This document shows, piece after piece, positions 1 to 9,323 of a stretch of 47,941 nt of DNA. The stretch is from NCBI GenBank assembly GCA_013204025.1, contig JABMOW010000119.1, positions 1-47,941 on the forward strand, written 5' to 3'. A program made the position numbers and the translations under genes. Source of the DNA: Fidelibacterota bacterium. Its GTDB lineage: Bacteria; Fidelibacterota; Marinisomatia; SCGC-AAA003-L08; JACNLC01. Numbering within the stretch: position 1 is the first letter of the stretch; each line of letters opens with the position of its first letter. Under the pieces are notes generated by a model, which had not been told where the DNA came from, searched no databases, and saw nothing but the letters and a program-made list of their open reading frames with translations.

Positions 1-219
1 ATGGGGTGTCAACACGGCCGTATCTTCCACAAATGTAGAATCCGGGAAATTTTCATCAGCTTCCAAAACCGTTACTTTTAGCCCACAATTTCTTAACGCA
101 CAAACGTAAGATTCGTGTTGATCCACCGCTTTGAGATAATCAGGGTTCCCTAAATTTGCATTGGTCAATCCCTCGATCATACTTCTACCAGGTTTCCGAA
201 CAATCGCATTTGAAAACAT
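1..219 (-). CDS. N(G),N(G)-dimethylarginine dimethylaminohydrolase (DDAH), N-terminal part
   Basis: Only the first 73 codons are in the window; the gene runs off the left edge. The product begins MFSNAIVRKPGRSMIEGLT and contains NLGNPDY, DQHESYV and DFPDSTFVEDTA-like segments (here ENFPDSTFVEDTAVL). These match the N-terminus of the DDAH/arginine deiminase superfamily, which hydrolyses methylated arginine to citrulline and an amine. FVEDTA carries acidic substrate-contact residues of the family. An AAGGA Shine-Dalgarno lies about seven bases before the ATG. The catalytic Cys and His lie outside the window, so activity cannot be judged. The family call is firm; a related amidinotransferase is the only realistic alternative. 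Confidence 0.85.
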   Translation of the reverse strand, partial: MFSNAIVRKPGRSMIEGLTNANLGNPDYLKAVDQHESYVCALRNCGLKVTVLEADENFPDSTFVEDTAVLTPH

Positions 220-605
220 TATTTATCCTTTATGATTCCATGTATTTTTGAAAATAAGCGAATACAATTTATGCAGCTTTGGCTTTAGTCTAAAAAAGAT
301 GATTCAAAATTAAACAATCTCGCACCTCCAAACATTGCTGATGTTCTGTAGTCTTGTTAAGTACATTCTGAAAAGTGATGTGGAAATAAACGGCTATTTC
401 TAAAGCAAAATAGAATGCTAATAAGGGGGACTGGACGGTCTACTTATTTTGATTTAATACGACTTCATTTACACAGTGGAATTGAAGATCAATATCTCCG
501 ATGTACCCATACTCACATTGGTAAAAAGTTATATGCCTGGTAAATTCATTGTTCGACCAAATAAGGTTCCTTAAATTATACACCTACAAATAGAAATGGG
601 AATGT
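220..605. other. Intergenic region without a recognisable gene
   Basis: This AT-rich spacer separates the divergent DDAH and LRR-protein genes, so it must hold both promoters, but no convincing -10/-35 pair could be assigned. The only clear structure is the hairpin at 420-448. No coding remnant was recognised. Confidence 0.5.
420..450 (+). terminator. Terminator-like hairpin followed by T-run
   Basis: AATAAG at 420-425 pairs with CTTATT at 443-448, with an inner GAC/GTC pairing and a short T-run after the stem. No gene lies just upstream on this strand, so it may be a relic or a mobile hairpin. It resembles the hairpin at 3604-3632 in sequence (GGGGGACTGG-ACGGTCT against GGGGGGCTGG-TTCGGTCT). 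Confidence 0.35.
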
Positions 606-2270
606 ATGAAAAAGAAATTTATTATCATAATTCTGACGTTTTCTCCTTTTGTTGTTACAGCACAACTACCGGTAACCCTCACACTTGATTGCCCTCTCAA
701 CGTAGAAATAGGGTCAGGAAATCACCAGATTTCTATTAATATGGAAAATGCAGAAACGGTATTAGAATTCGAACTATTATTTAATTTTCCATCGCCCATC
801 ATTGATATAAACGATGTTCTGCCTGGCAATTTAATCGATCCCGATTCAATCGAGTGGAATTCTCAAGGTTCTGATTTTTATTTGCTTCAATGGGAATCAT
901 TAGATGGAGAGGGAATTGCACCTGGTATTGGAAGTTTGGCAGATATTATATTTTATCCAAATTATCTTTCCGACGAAGTGAATTTATCAATAACAGATGC
1001 TCATTTTTTTGATTTGAATGGAAATGAACTTCAGGTTGATTATTCAGGTACATGTGTATTTCCAATTTTGCAACCTGAGGATTTATGCACTGGTTGTAAT
1101 CATATTATGATGCCCCCGTTCTTTTGTGAATTATTGAGTGAAGTTCAGGATTACAGTTCGTGTGACGAAGGGGATTTACTGTTCGTTCAGGAATTTTCGG
1201 GACAGAATGGTCTTGATGATCACACTGATCTCGGATTTCAGGTTTGGGAAAATGGTCGCCTGACTGGTTTTTATGCGTGGGTTTTTCTTGCTGGTGAATT
1301 ACCTGAAAGTATCGGCAATCTCACAGCTATACGTTCAATAGACTTATTTCAAACCAATGTTTCAGGACATATTCCTGAGTCTATTGGTGACTGTGATTCA
1401 CTAAGAGTATTATCTTTGATGAGTAATAATTTTGACGGTGAAGTTCCTTCCAGTATCGGAGATTTATCATTTTTGACCAGCCTGAAGTTAGCCGGAAATC
1501 AATTTTCAGGACATATTCCTCAAAGCATTGGAAATCTAATAAATTTACATTCGTTATACCTCCAAAATAATAATTTGTATGGACCGCTTCCCGACTCAAT
1601 TGGTAACTTAACTCACCTGAGAACAATGAGAATTTTTGATAATTTATTTTCAGGTTCTATTCCGGAAACTATTGGAAATATGACTAATTTGAGGGAGATC
1701 CAGGCGTCTGGATGTGCGTTTTCTGGTAACATGCCTACAACAATAGTGAACTTGGATTCTCTGGAGCTATTATACCTTTCGAATAATCAACTCAGTGGCA
1801 GTATCCCAGAATCTATAGGCGATCTTGCATCTATTCATGCCATTAATCTGGAAAACAATCAAATCAACGGAACGATACCGGTTTCAGTCGGAAATCTTGC
1901 AACACTTACTACCTTCAGAGTGCAAAATAATCGACTATCGGGAGTAATTCCCAATAGTATCTGTGATTTAAATGTTGGGTGGAATTTGGATTACCAGTTT
2001 AGCATATCTGATAATAGACTTTGCCCACCATATCCAGAATGTATTGATGAAATTATTGGTGTTCAGGATACCCTCCTGTGTGAATTAAATTGCGGTCAGC
2101 CTGGTGACATCAATTTTGATCAAAGTCTAGATGTTTTGGATATCACCAGTGTTATTATAAATTGTATTTTCACATGGAATGACAACGTTTGCTATTGTGC
2201 TGATATGAACGATGATGGATTACTGAATGTCATCGATATTATACTCATCGTTGAAATCATTGTCGGATGA
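606..2270 (+). CDS. Secreted cohesin-like / leucine-rich repeat / dockerin protein
   Basis: Residues 1-19 form a signal peptide (MKKK, hydrophobic core, VVTA-Q). Residues about 22-150 read like a cohesin domain: beta-strand pattern, a late GSLADIIF strand and a final DLNGNELQV strand. A short Cys-containing linker follows. Residues 239-454 hold nine 24-residue plant-type LRRs of the form LxxLxxLxLxxNxxSGxIPxSIGN. The C-terminus (about 500-554) is a dockerin-like pair, GDINFDQSLDVLDI and ADMNDDGLLNVIDI, with Asp/Asn spacing typical of calcium loops. It probably acts outside the cell in adhesion or protein display. The next gene, also dockerin-tagged, starts 32 bases later, so the two are likely co-transcribed. 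Ligand unknown. Confidence 0.8.
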   Translation: MKKKFIIIILTFSPFVVTAQLPVTLTLDCPLNVEIGSGNHQISINMENAETVLEFELLFNFPSPIIDINDVLPGNLIDPDSIEWNSQGSDFYLLQWESLDGEGIAPGIGSLADIIFYPNYLSDEVNLSITDAHFFDLNGNELQVDYSGTCVFPILQPEDLCTGCNHIMMPPFFCELLSEVQDYSSCDEGDLLFVQEFSGQNGLDDHTDLGFQVWENGRLTGFYAWVFLAGELPESIGNLTAIRSIDLFQTNVSGHIPESIGDCDSLRVLSLMSNNFDGEVPSSIGDLSFLTSLKLAGNQFSGHIPQSIGNLINLHSLYLQNNNLYGPLPDSIGNLTHLRTMRIFDNLFSGSIPETIGNMTNLREIQASGCAFSGNMPTTIVNLDSLELLYLSNNQLSGSIPESIGDLASIHAINLENNQINGTIPVSVGNLATLTTFRVQNNRLSGVIPNSICDLNVGWNLDYQFSISDNRLCPPYPECIDEIIGVQDTLLCELNCGQPGDINFDQSLDVLDITSVIINCIFTWNDNVCYCADMNDDGLLNVIDIILIVEIIVG

Positions 2271-2302
2271 CAATTAAGCAACTCCAATAAGAGGTCCAAA
2301 AT

Positions 2303-3484
2303 ATGAAATTTGCAATTATTTTACTCTGTGTAGCGCTTGGTTTTTCTCAGGATATAGCCGGCGATTATGAACTCAATTCAATAGAAACTATCCACACCAC
2401 TCATTTTGTTATGAGTGAAGGAGTTGACTTGGGGGGGGATGAAGGGTGGTCATCAAGCGCTTATTATAATCTTATTGTGTTCGATATTCATGGCTTTTAT
2501 TATAACCCCGTAATTGATACAGTTTTTGCCAATGAATTACTCCATGAAAGAACAATCGGACCACTTGAGCATGATGAGTTGGTGGAATCTGGTATTTTTA
2601 TGGATATCACCTTTAATGAGAATGGAACCGGTAATCTCACAATGTCGCCACTCCTAAATATTTTTGATTGCAGGGAGTATGGACACATCTTTGAACCATT
2701 TAACGACGGTTTCCAATATACTTCTGATCTGGAAACCGGTGTACTCACAACATCTAATTACCGTACATTTGGTGAAATTGATGAAGTAGTATCGTATTTC
2801 GATATTACGGGTGATGGAATTCCGGACTCCACTGCAATGATTTCCGGATTTGTGAATAAACCAAACGATAACACTTTGATATTAGAGACTCATAGCGTCG
2901 TCACACCATATCAATGTTACTATATAGATCCATGTATAGAATCTCACGATTTTACTATGCATGAAGTGATGGTGACAAATACAAACGACAGCTGTAATTA
3001 CAATTATCCAATTTACGGTGATGCAACAGGTTTAATTCCGGATGAATGTATCGACAGTATTTCAGTAGGTCGAGAATTTTATATGATGGATACTACTTTT
3101 TCATTTTGGAACAACTTGCAAACGTTTAATTCAGTCTCTTTTTCATTTTCTGGTGATTCCTCATATTATGTAGACGACAGTGGCTATGATTTCAATATGG
3201 CTACGATGGATGGTAGATTTATTTTCGATTTTAGCTCAACGTGCATTCCTCAATTTGAGGTGAGAGAACTCCGACTTGAGTTTACTCGCGTAGTTGTGTG
3301 TTCTCTACCAGGGGATATGAACGATGATTCCGAAATAGATGTTACTGATATCGTAATTGCAGTAGACTGTATTTTAGATTCCCCTGATAGCGAAAATTGT
3401 GATTGTGGAGACATGAACGCCGATGAAGTATTGGATGTTCTGGATATTGTTATACAGGTGGGTTTAATTCTGGGGATTGAGTAG
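2303..3484 (+). CDS. Secreted dockerin-tagged protein of unknown function
   Basis: A short signal peptide (MKFAIILLCVALGFSQ) leads into about 320 residues that match no family I recognise; the region is rich in Asp, Tyr and Thr and looks beta-structured. Residues 337-393 are a dockerin-like tag with two loops, GDMNDDSEIDVTDI and GDMNADEVLDVLDI, and paired Cys (DC...CDC) in the linker, as in the upstream LRR protein. An AGAGG ribosome-binding site seven bases before the ATG supports the start. It likely forms an operon with the preceding gene. A terminator-like hairpin follows at 3604. Confidence 0.75.
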   Translation: MKFAIILLCVALGFSQDIAGDYELNSIETIHTTHFVMSEGVDLGGDEGWSSSAYYNLIVFDIHGFYYNPVIDTVFANELLHERTIGPLEHDELVESGIFMDITFNENGTGNLTMSPLLNIFDCREYGHIFEPFNDGFQYTSDLETGVLTTSNYRTFGEIDEVVSYFDITGDGIPDSTAMISGFVNKPNDNTLILETHSVVTPYQCYYIDPCIESHDFTMHEVMVTNTNDSCNYNYPIYGDATGLIPDECIDSISVGREFYMMDTTFSFWNNLQTFNSVSFSFSGDSSYYVDDSGYDFNMATMDGRFIFDFSSTCIPQFEVRELRLEFTRVVVCSLPGDMNDDSEIDVTDIVIAVDCILDSPDSENCDCGDMNADEVLDVLDIVIQVGLILGIE

Positions 3485-3603
3485 GTTGTACCCATTACTC
3501 CAAATTTGACACTAATTATTGTCACCGAAGATACGAGTCATTGAAGACGTCAGACATGGCAAAAGGGTCCTGAATCGTGTGTGTTTCTAAGATGCAATTC
3601 GTT

Positions 3604-3635
3604 AAAAGGGGGGCTGGTTCGGTCTCCCTTTTTAT
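3604..3635 (+). terminator. Rho-independent terminator
   Basis: AAAAGGGGGGCT pairs with GGTCTCCCTTTT (some G-T pairs) around a short GGTTC loop and runs into five T. It lies 119 bases after the dockerin gene and just before the M28 peptidase gene, so it probably ends the two-gene dockerin operon. Confidence 0.55.
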
Positions 3636-3653
3636 ATTTAATATTCACTTGTT

Positions 3654-5360
3654 ATGAAATTACTTTTTCGCAATTTGTTCGCTGTTTTGACGATTATGAT
3701 CCTCTTCTCTGCCTGTGAAGATGTGACACCACCTTCATCTCATGTCGATGGGGATGCGATTCAGTTTTCAGGTGAGGTCGCATTGGATATCGAAACGGAT
3801 TTTGTAAAACGCTTCCCTAATCGCAGCAGTGGCATGCCCAACAACAGGCGAGCTGTAGATTGGCTGTTTACAAAGTTTCGCTCTATGGGGATGTATTGTC
3901 AAACAGATTCCTGGAATATTATCAATTACAACCGACATGTTAACTTGATAAACCTGATTTGTATACTTCCCGGACAGTCCCAACAGGAGATCATCATCGT
4001 TGCTCACCATGATCAATCACCAGCAACAATACAGGGAGCCGATAACGACGGTTCCGGGATCGCCATATTGCTGCAACTGGCAAAGATTTTCAGTCGTGAA
4101 TCCAGTCAAAAGTACACACTGGTTTTTGTGGCATCAGATGGTGAAGAGTACGGCATGCTGGGGACGAAACGATTTATGGAGCGGCATCCGAATCACCGAA
4201 ACATCATCGCGGGGATATCCCTCGATAATCTGGGCAAACGATACTACGATGGAATCCGGATGTCTGCTATCGGACAATTCGAAGGATACGGTCCCCTGTG
4301 GTTACAGCAATTGGCGCAAGAATCCTCAAAACAGGGTGGGGTGGAATGGATACCCGCTATGAAATCTGTCATCGAACAGATATTGGATCAGGCAGTACCC
4401 GTCTCATTCATGGATCAGGGACCGATGGTGTCAGCAGGGATTCCCGCAGTGGGGTTTGCCGGGACATATCCTGCAGAATACAGTGATGCAGTTTGGGACA
4501 CATATCACTCTGAACGAGATTCGGTAATTTATCAGTCCGCCCATTCGTTGGAGCAGTCCGGGAGAGTAGTCGAAGCCACGATCCGTGGACTCATGAGCCT
4601 GGATGAGTTCCCCAAGCAGGATCTTCCTTATGTGTACAGCGAGTCGGATTCTAAGATCTTGCAGGGCTGGCCATTGAAGCTGATTCTGTTGTGTGCAATA
4701 CTGCCATTTTTCGTTATTGCAGGAATCCGATTCAGGCGGATCAAAGAGCGGACAACCCAATTGTGGAAAAACGCCTGTCTGTCATTTCTGGCGATGTGGA
4801 TACCTCTCATCGCAAGCATAATGGAATTATACCTGTTTGTGAAAATTGGACTCATGGACGAGTACCATCTTTATCCCGCCACATCAAAAGACCCTGCTAT
4901 TTATTCACCCAAATGGATGGCTGTGATATTGTTTTTGGTGACGCTTGCCGCACTGATCTGGCTTGGGAATCGGTTCGCACGGAAATTCGCCAATCCTTTT
5001 TCAGAGAATCATTTATCGGTTGTCTCATTTCTGGTCATCGGTATCGGGAGTTTTGCCATCTTTCTGAAAAATCCATTTTCTGTGATCCTCATCCTACCGT
5101 TGTATTTCTGGGGATTGATCCACCACAGATCATCATCCCGTTGGATGAATGTTGTGTGGTTTTTACTGGGTGGCGTCATGATTTACGGCCTCATCGGTTA
5201 TTTCGGATTCGTCATCATGCAAAACGATTTCGCCATTCTCTGGTACCTGATGATGATGTTTTCCTGCGGGATGATCGGTTTCCCCACAGCAGTGATTATT
5301 ACCGGGCTATTGGCGTCGGGAATACTATTAGTGAAGGAAGAAGTACGAAGTGTGAAGTGA
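3654..5360 (+). CDS. M28-family aminopeptidase lipoprotein with C-terminal membrane domain
   Basis: The N-terminus is a lipoprotein signal ending LFSAC (Cys21). Residues about 40-330 form an M28 zinc-peptidase domain: AHHD (His119, Asp120), bridging Asp130 in GADNDGSG, the catalytic Glu pair 164-165 in SDGEEYG, Asp191 in LDNLGK, and a late His in DTYHSERD. Family members remove N-terminal amino acids using two zinc ions. From about residue 340 onward there are roughly seven hydrophobic segments, so the protein is a peptidase fused to a polytopic membrane region, unlike the common soluble M28 enzymes. The catalytic half should face the periplasm. The role of the membrane half is unknown. No strong Shine-Dalgarno is seen. 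Confidence 0.87.
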   Translation: MKLLFRNLFAVLTIMILFSACEDVTPPSSHVDGDAIQFSGEVALDIETDFVKRFPNRSSGMPNNRRAVDWLFTKFRSMGMYCQTDSWNIINYNRHVNLINLICILPGQSQQEIIIVAHHDQSPATIQGADNDGSGIAILLQLAKIFSRESSQKYTLVFVASDGEEYGMLGTKRFMERHPNHRNIIAGISLDNLGKRYYDGIRMSAIGQFEGYGPLWLQQLAQESSKQGGVEWIPAMKSVIEQILDQAVPVSFMDQGPMVSAGIPAVGFAGTYPAEYSDAVWDTYHSERDSVIYQSAHSLEQSGRVVEATIRGLMSLDEFPKQDLPYVYSESDSKILQGWPLKLILLCAILPFFVIAGIRFRRIKERTTQLWKNACLSFLAMWIPLIASIMELYLFVKIGLMDEYHLYPATSKDPAIYSPKWMAVILFLVTLAALIWLGNRFARKFANPFSENHLSVVSFLVIGIGSFAIFLKNPFSVILILPLYFWGLIHHRSSSRWMNVVWFLLGGVMIYGLIGYFGFVIMQNDFAILWYLMMMFSCGMIGFPTAVIITGLLASGILLVKEEVRSVK

Positions 5361-5531
5361 GAAGGACTGCTTTGTACTTATGGATTGGGAGACAGACCAC
5401 TTCAATTTGAATTATATTTAAAATACGATATGGATGTTTTTATATTTCCATCGTACTTATGCAATTATTATACTAATTATTCAGATTAATGAGAAAATTA
5501 TTTTATTCAGATACTAGTCCAGATTGGAAAC

Positions 5532-7940
5532 ATGGGAACTTCCAAATACAACTTTGAACAACTCGGTTGGTATAACTTCGAGCAATTAGTACGCACTCTA
5601 ATGCGTCAGATAGTTGGGAACGGACTATCAACTTTTAGCGGATCTGTCGATCAGGGCAGAGATGCTACCTTCAGCGGTGAAGCAAATTCATTTCCGAGCG
5701 AATCAGACCGGTGGTGCGGCAAATGGATATTCCAAGTAAAGCACCGTACTTATAGCACACGAGGTGCGAATACTGTTCGTAAGGAATTAAAACGTACTTT
5801 AACGGCTGAAATAATTAATATATTTAAAAAGCACGGGCACGATTGTAATAACTATATTGCCATCACAAACTGTCCGCTTACAGCTCAAGATAAGGATGAG
5901 CTACACTCACTAATCAAATCGACAAAAAATGACATGGAGAATATCGCAGTACTTGGTGAAATCGATATGCAGGAACTGCTCGATGGACATCCAAAGGTAG
6001 TATCTGCTTTCCCACAGATTCTAGGGGTCAGCCAGCTTAGAGAACTTGTTGAATGGGGTTTGCATCGTCGATCACTTGAATACCTTCAGGCTGCTCAAAC
6101 AGAAATAGCAACATTCGTAGCTACCACTCCTTACTTGAGTGCGATAGACCTGTTACATAAGCAGCATTTTTGTGTTCTATCTGGTCCACCGAAAATGGGA
6201 AAGACTTGTACTGCATATGCTTTGGCAGCCTCCTTTTCCGCACTATCATACGAGATCTATGAGCTGCGTGATCAGAGGGATTTCTATACTGCATATCGAG
6301 ATGATATTAAACAATTCTTCATCTGTGATGATGTATTTGGCGATATCTCTATGCATACATCCCAGAGAGATGATTGGACCAGAGGGTTCTTGCGACTTAT
6401 GGGCAGTCTTGGTAAAAACCATAAACTTGTGTGGACTGCACGCGCTTATATATTAAAAGAGGCACTTGCATCATCCCGACTAAAAGAGGAAAGACCAAAG
6501 TTGATCTCGACAGATACAATAACCGTGGCTGTCGACCATCTCTCTAGATTAGAAAAGGCGATGATACTTTATAACCATGCACGAGTATCAGAACTTCCTT
6601 TAGATGTGCGAAACTACCTTCGAGGAAATGCTTGTATTAAAATTACAGATCATCCGAATTACTCACCTGAATCTATCAGACAATTATGCACCGGAAAACT
6701 TGTATCTTTTTCGCATGTTGCAAGTGGTGAACATAAGAAGATCGAGACACAAGTTCATAATTTTCTCTCGGCACCCGGAGAAGCATGGAAAACTGCATAT
6801 TTTGCTGCTTCTGCAGGTGAACGGCTACTTTGTTCTGAAGTTATGGCGGCTGGTGGATCTATCACATTATCACAACTTAAACAACGTTACGAGTGCGCTA
6901 TCCTTGAGACACCCGAAGTCTATCAAGCATTTGTTGAAAGTCTTGAAAGTGCTCTGGGTACTTTCTTGCGTCGTAAGCCTTTCCTTCGTGGCGACGACTT
7001 TGTTCAGTTTTACCATCCCAGTATGCGCGACCTACTCTGTGAGTTGATCCAGACTGACAAAACAATACGTGTTGCATACTTAAAGCAACTTGCATTGAAA
7101 GAGTTGCCAGCTATCGCTCGTCCGATGAGAGTATCTTTATCCGGTGGCTCCGAAGAACACAGAATAATTATAACCGATTCTTCTGACATTGACCTTCTTC
7201 AAGATCATATCAATGGTACACTGCTTCCTGTGGCTGATCTGCGTGACGCATTAAGTGTAATTTCGGACCTTCACACCATACTAATTCCTAGTAAAGTAAA
7301 ACTAGTTACCAAAAGCGATCGGGAATTATCAGATTTTGGGAAAGTATTCTGGATGATCCTCGATTCCGTGGTTCCGTATTTGTGTTCGAAACAATTCTGG
7401 CAGAAAAATTCAGAAATTGCGGCCATTGTTTATTGGCGCATACTATTTGAAACTCTCCGATCTTTGTTACCGCTCGCATCTGTACCATCGACTCCAGAAT
7501 ATGTACCGGAGCTTTTAAGGCGTAGAAAGAACGATAGCTCTGTAGATTATTGGGGTCTCGTATTAGCGGCATACCGTATTGTCCCAACTGTCGTTGAACA
7601 TTGTGTCAATCTGCAGGACAGAGAGGCGTGCAGAGTACATCTTGGCGAAGTTGTTGAACATGCTATAGTCGAAACCGAGGATATCGATCTTGAAAACGAC
7701 TACGATGATTCGCAATTTTGGCATGACAAATACGTGCCGATACCAGGAGATTGCGAAGATTATACGATGCTTTTTCCAGACGACCTTGAGATTCCACGAG
7801 TGGCTGAACTAACCCAAATTATTGAAGAGTTTCCAAGGCTTGAAGAAGATCAACCCGATGAGGATGATAACTATTACTCTTGGTCATCTACCTCTGACTC
7901 TACAAATGATGATATTCAACGAATATTTTCAGACTTATGA
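5532..7940 (+). CDS. Mrr-like restriction endonuclease fused to nSTAND-type NTPase (putative defence protein)
   Basis: Residues about 1-150 resemble an Mrr/REase fold: a helical NFEQLVRTLM start, then SVDQGRDATF (Asp44) and WIFQVKHR (Gln68, Lys70), giving the D...QxK nuclease motif. Residues about 200-340 form a P-loop NTPase: Walker A GPPKMGKT (218-225), Walker B FFICDDVFG (Asp266-Asp267), and a WTARAYIL segment like the sensor region of STAND ATPases. The remaining 450 residues are helical, with no recognised repeats, and would be the sensing part in the Avs/STAND model. N-terminal nuclease plus STAND core is the layout of several anti-phage sensors. The next gene, 95 bases downstream in the same direction, carries a HEPN-like region. 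Target and activity are inferred. Confidence 0.75.
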   Translation: MGTSKYNFEQLGWYNFEQLVRTLMRQIVGNGLSTFSGSVDQGRDATFSGEANSFPSESDRWCGKWIFQVKHRTYSTRGANTVRKELKRTLTAEIINIFKKHGHDCNNYIAITNCPLTAQDKDELHSLIKSTKNDMENIAVLGEIDMQELLDGHPKVVSAFPQILGVSQLRELVEWGLHRRSLEYLQAAQTEIATFVATTPYLSAIDLLHKQHFCVLSGPPKMGKTCTAYALAASFSALSYEIYELRDQRDFYTAYRDDIKQFFICDDVFGDISMHTSQRDDWTRGFLRLMGSLGKNHKLVWTARAYILKEALASSRLKEERPKLISTDTITVAVDHLSRLEKAMILYNHARVSELPLDVRNYLRGNACIKITDHPNYSPESIRQLCTGKLVSFSHVASGEHKKIETQVHNFLSAPGEAWKTAYFAASAGERLLCSEVMAAGGSITLSQLKQRYECAILETPEVYQAFVESLESALGTFLRRKPFLRGDDFVQFYHPSMRDLLCELIQTDKTIRVAYLKQLALKELPAIARPMRVSLSGGSEEHRIIITDSSDIDLLQDHINGTLLPVADLRDALSVISDLHTILIPSKVKLVTKSDRELSDFGKVFWMILDSVVPYLCSKQFWQKNSEIAAIVYWRILFETLRSLLPLASVPSTPEYVPELLRRRKNDSSVDYWGLVLAAYRIVPTVVEHCVNLQDREACRVHLGEVVEHAIVETEDIDLENDYDDSQFWHDKYVPIPGDCEDYTMLFPDDLEIPRVAELTQIIEEFPRLEEDQPDEDDNYYSWSSTSDSTNDDIQRIFSDL

Positions 7941-8035
7941 GAGTAGACAGCAATAGTTACCAAGGTACAACACCGGAAGGTAATTCTGCTGCGCTCCACT
8001 GTCATCAGTAAGTTTATTGATTAGGTGATTATTAG

Positions 8036-9091
8036 ATGCTATTAAAAACAAATTGGAAGTATTCCCTCACTAAAGCAGATCAAATTTGGCTAAAGGCATG
8101 CTATACCTCTTTTAATACAGGGCGTGAAATTAAATTGAGAGAACTTAGGGCAAGCCTTATTGATAAAATCCCAATCGATTATAGTATTAAAGCACTTGAA
8201 AAATCAGGATTGTGCCATGGCAATAAAATTACATTGCTAGGTATTCTCAATATTGATCCTGAAACAAAATATTATTCACAAGTGACATCCTTAATTACTA
8301 CTATCAAGAATCATATAATTTCAAACCCAAGTACTTCAAAAATAGAAGCTCTTGAACTTGTCCGTGGAACCAATTTACCAACACCAGAAATTCTGAAAAC
8401 ATATAAGTTGATTTCAAGCATTGGTAAGTTTTCCTCCGGATCAGGATCTCAAGGTGAGCGTATTACCTATATCAATCTTGATCAAGACGAAGTATTTAAT
8501 AATTATTTAAGATTCAGCTCTGTTGATGACCTCCTCGACGAATTTGTAGTGCAAATGCAGTTAGATACATCAAATGACACCTTCGCTAAAGTTAGGCTAT
8601 TAGGTGAATTGGAGAATGCAGCACCTTCTATACAATTAGAAAATCTTCACTTCGAAATTGAAAATATTTGGTATAGAATTGCACAAGAATACGAAATTGA
8701 TCAATCACTTTTTAGAGAAAAAATTGAATTTATAAAAACCTCATACCTCACTGATGTCATTATTCGAGACATTGCACATGCGTACATTCTTGCAAAGCTT
8801 GGTTTTAGTAAACCGGCAGTGATACTTGCAGGAGGGGTAATCGAGACATTGCTTAGGACATATTTGGAACATAATAATAAAAAAAGCAATGCAACTTCTT
8901 TTAATAGATATATAGAAATATGTGAATCAGAAGGATTGTTGAAAACTGCCATAGGCCATCTATCACAATATGTGCGTCATTTCAGAAATTATGTTCATCT
9001 TGAGAAGGAGGAATCGGAACATCATAGCATTTCCAAGGCAAATGCTATCGGCGCAGTATCATCTATTTTTACGATAGTAAATGATTTTTGA
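8036..9091 (+). CDS. Hypothetical protein with C-terminal HEPN-like domain
   Basis: The 351-residue product has no signal peptide and is AT-rich and Lys/Ile-rich. The N-terminal 150 residues look like a winged-helix or adaptor region. Residues about 230-351 are helical and contain ILAKLGFSKPAVILAGGVIE followed by YVRHFRNYVHLE, where Arg314 and His321 fit the R(x4-6)H motif of HEPN RNases. The same helical pair occurs in DUF4145-like proteins often found near defence genes. Its position just after the Mrr-STAND gene suggests a toxin or effector partner. Alternatively it is a stand-alone abortive-infection type gene. The family assignment rests on a short motif. Confidence 0.55.
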   Translation: MLLKTNWKYSLTKADQIWLKACYTSFNTGREIKLRELRASLIDKIPIDYSIKALEKSGLCHGNKITLLGILNIDPETKYYSQVTSLITTIKNHIISNPSTSKIEALELVRGTNLPTPEILKTYKLISSIGKFSSGSGSQGERITYINLDQDEVFNNYLRFSSVDDLLDEFVVQMQLDTSNDTFAKVRLLGELENAAPSIQLENLHFEIENIWYRIAQEYEIDQSLFREKIEFIKTSYLTDVIIRDIAHAYILAKLGFSKPAVILAGGVIETLLRTYLEHNNKKSNATSFNRYIEICESEGLLKTAIGHLSQYVRHFRNYVHLEKEESEHHSISKANAIGAVSSIFTIVNDF

Positions 9092-9323
9092 AAGTACCAA
9101 ACAATACATTACATGTGAATAAAAATGCACCGGTTTCACGTATTTGTGTGATCCGGGTATTTATTTTCGTAACTTGAAAATTAATGTCTGGTGGATTTTA
9201 CTTAAATAATTGGTGATCGTTGCCAAATCCCTCCAGATTTTTCACAACCTCTACCAATCAACTCCATCTTTCTGCCTGTAGTTTGCAGATTGAAACTCTG
9301 TGCCTGTGGAAAGCTGATTGCAG

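Noticed and set aside
1320-1967. Direct DNA repeats in the LRR region
   Set aside because: Repeats are visible at protein level (24 residues), but the DNA units have diverged; not a separate tandem-repeat feature.
4691-5410. 239-codon frame inside the M28 gene
   Set aside because: Shadow frame; its sequence lacks domain patterns while the M28 frame carries the signal, motifs and helices.
5424-5455. Imperfect hairpin TACG-AT-ATGGA / TCCATCGTA after the M28 gene
   Set aside because: Bulged stem, long loop and no T-run; could be chance.
9121-9175. Possible hairpin with CCGG arms after the HEPN-like gene
   Set aside because: Only four strong pairs and several mismatches; not convincing as a terminator.
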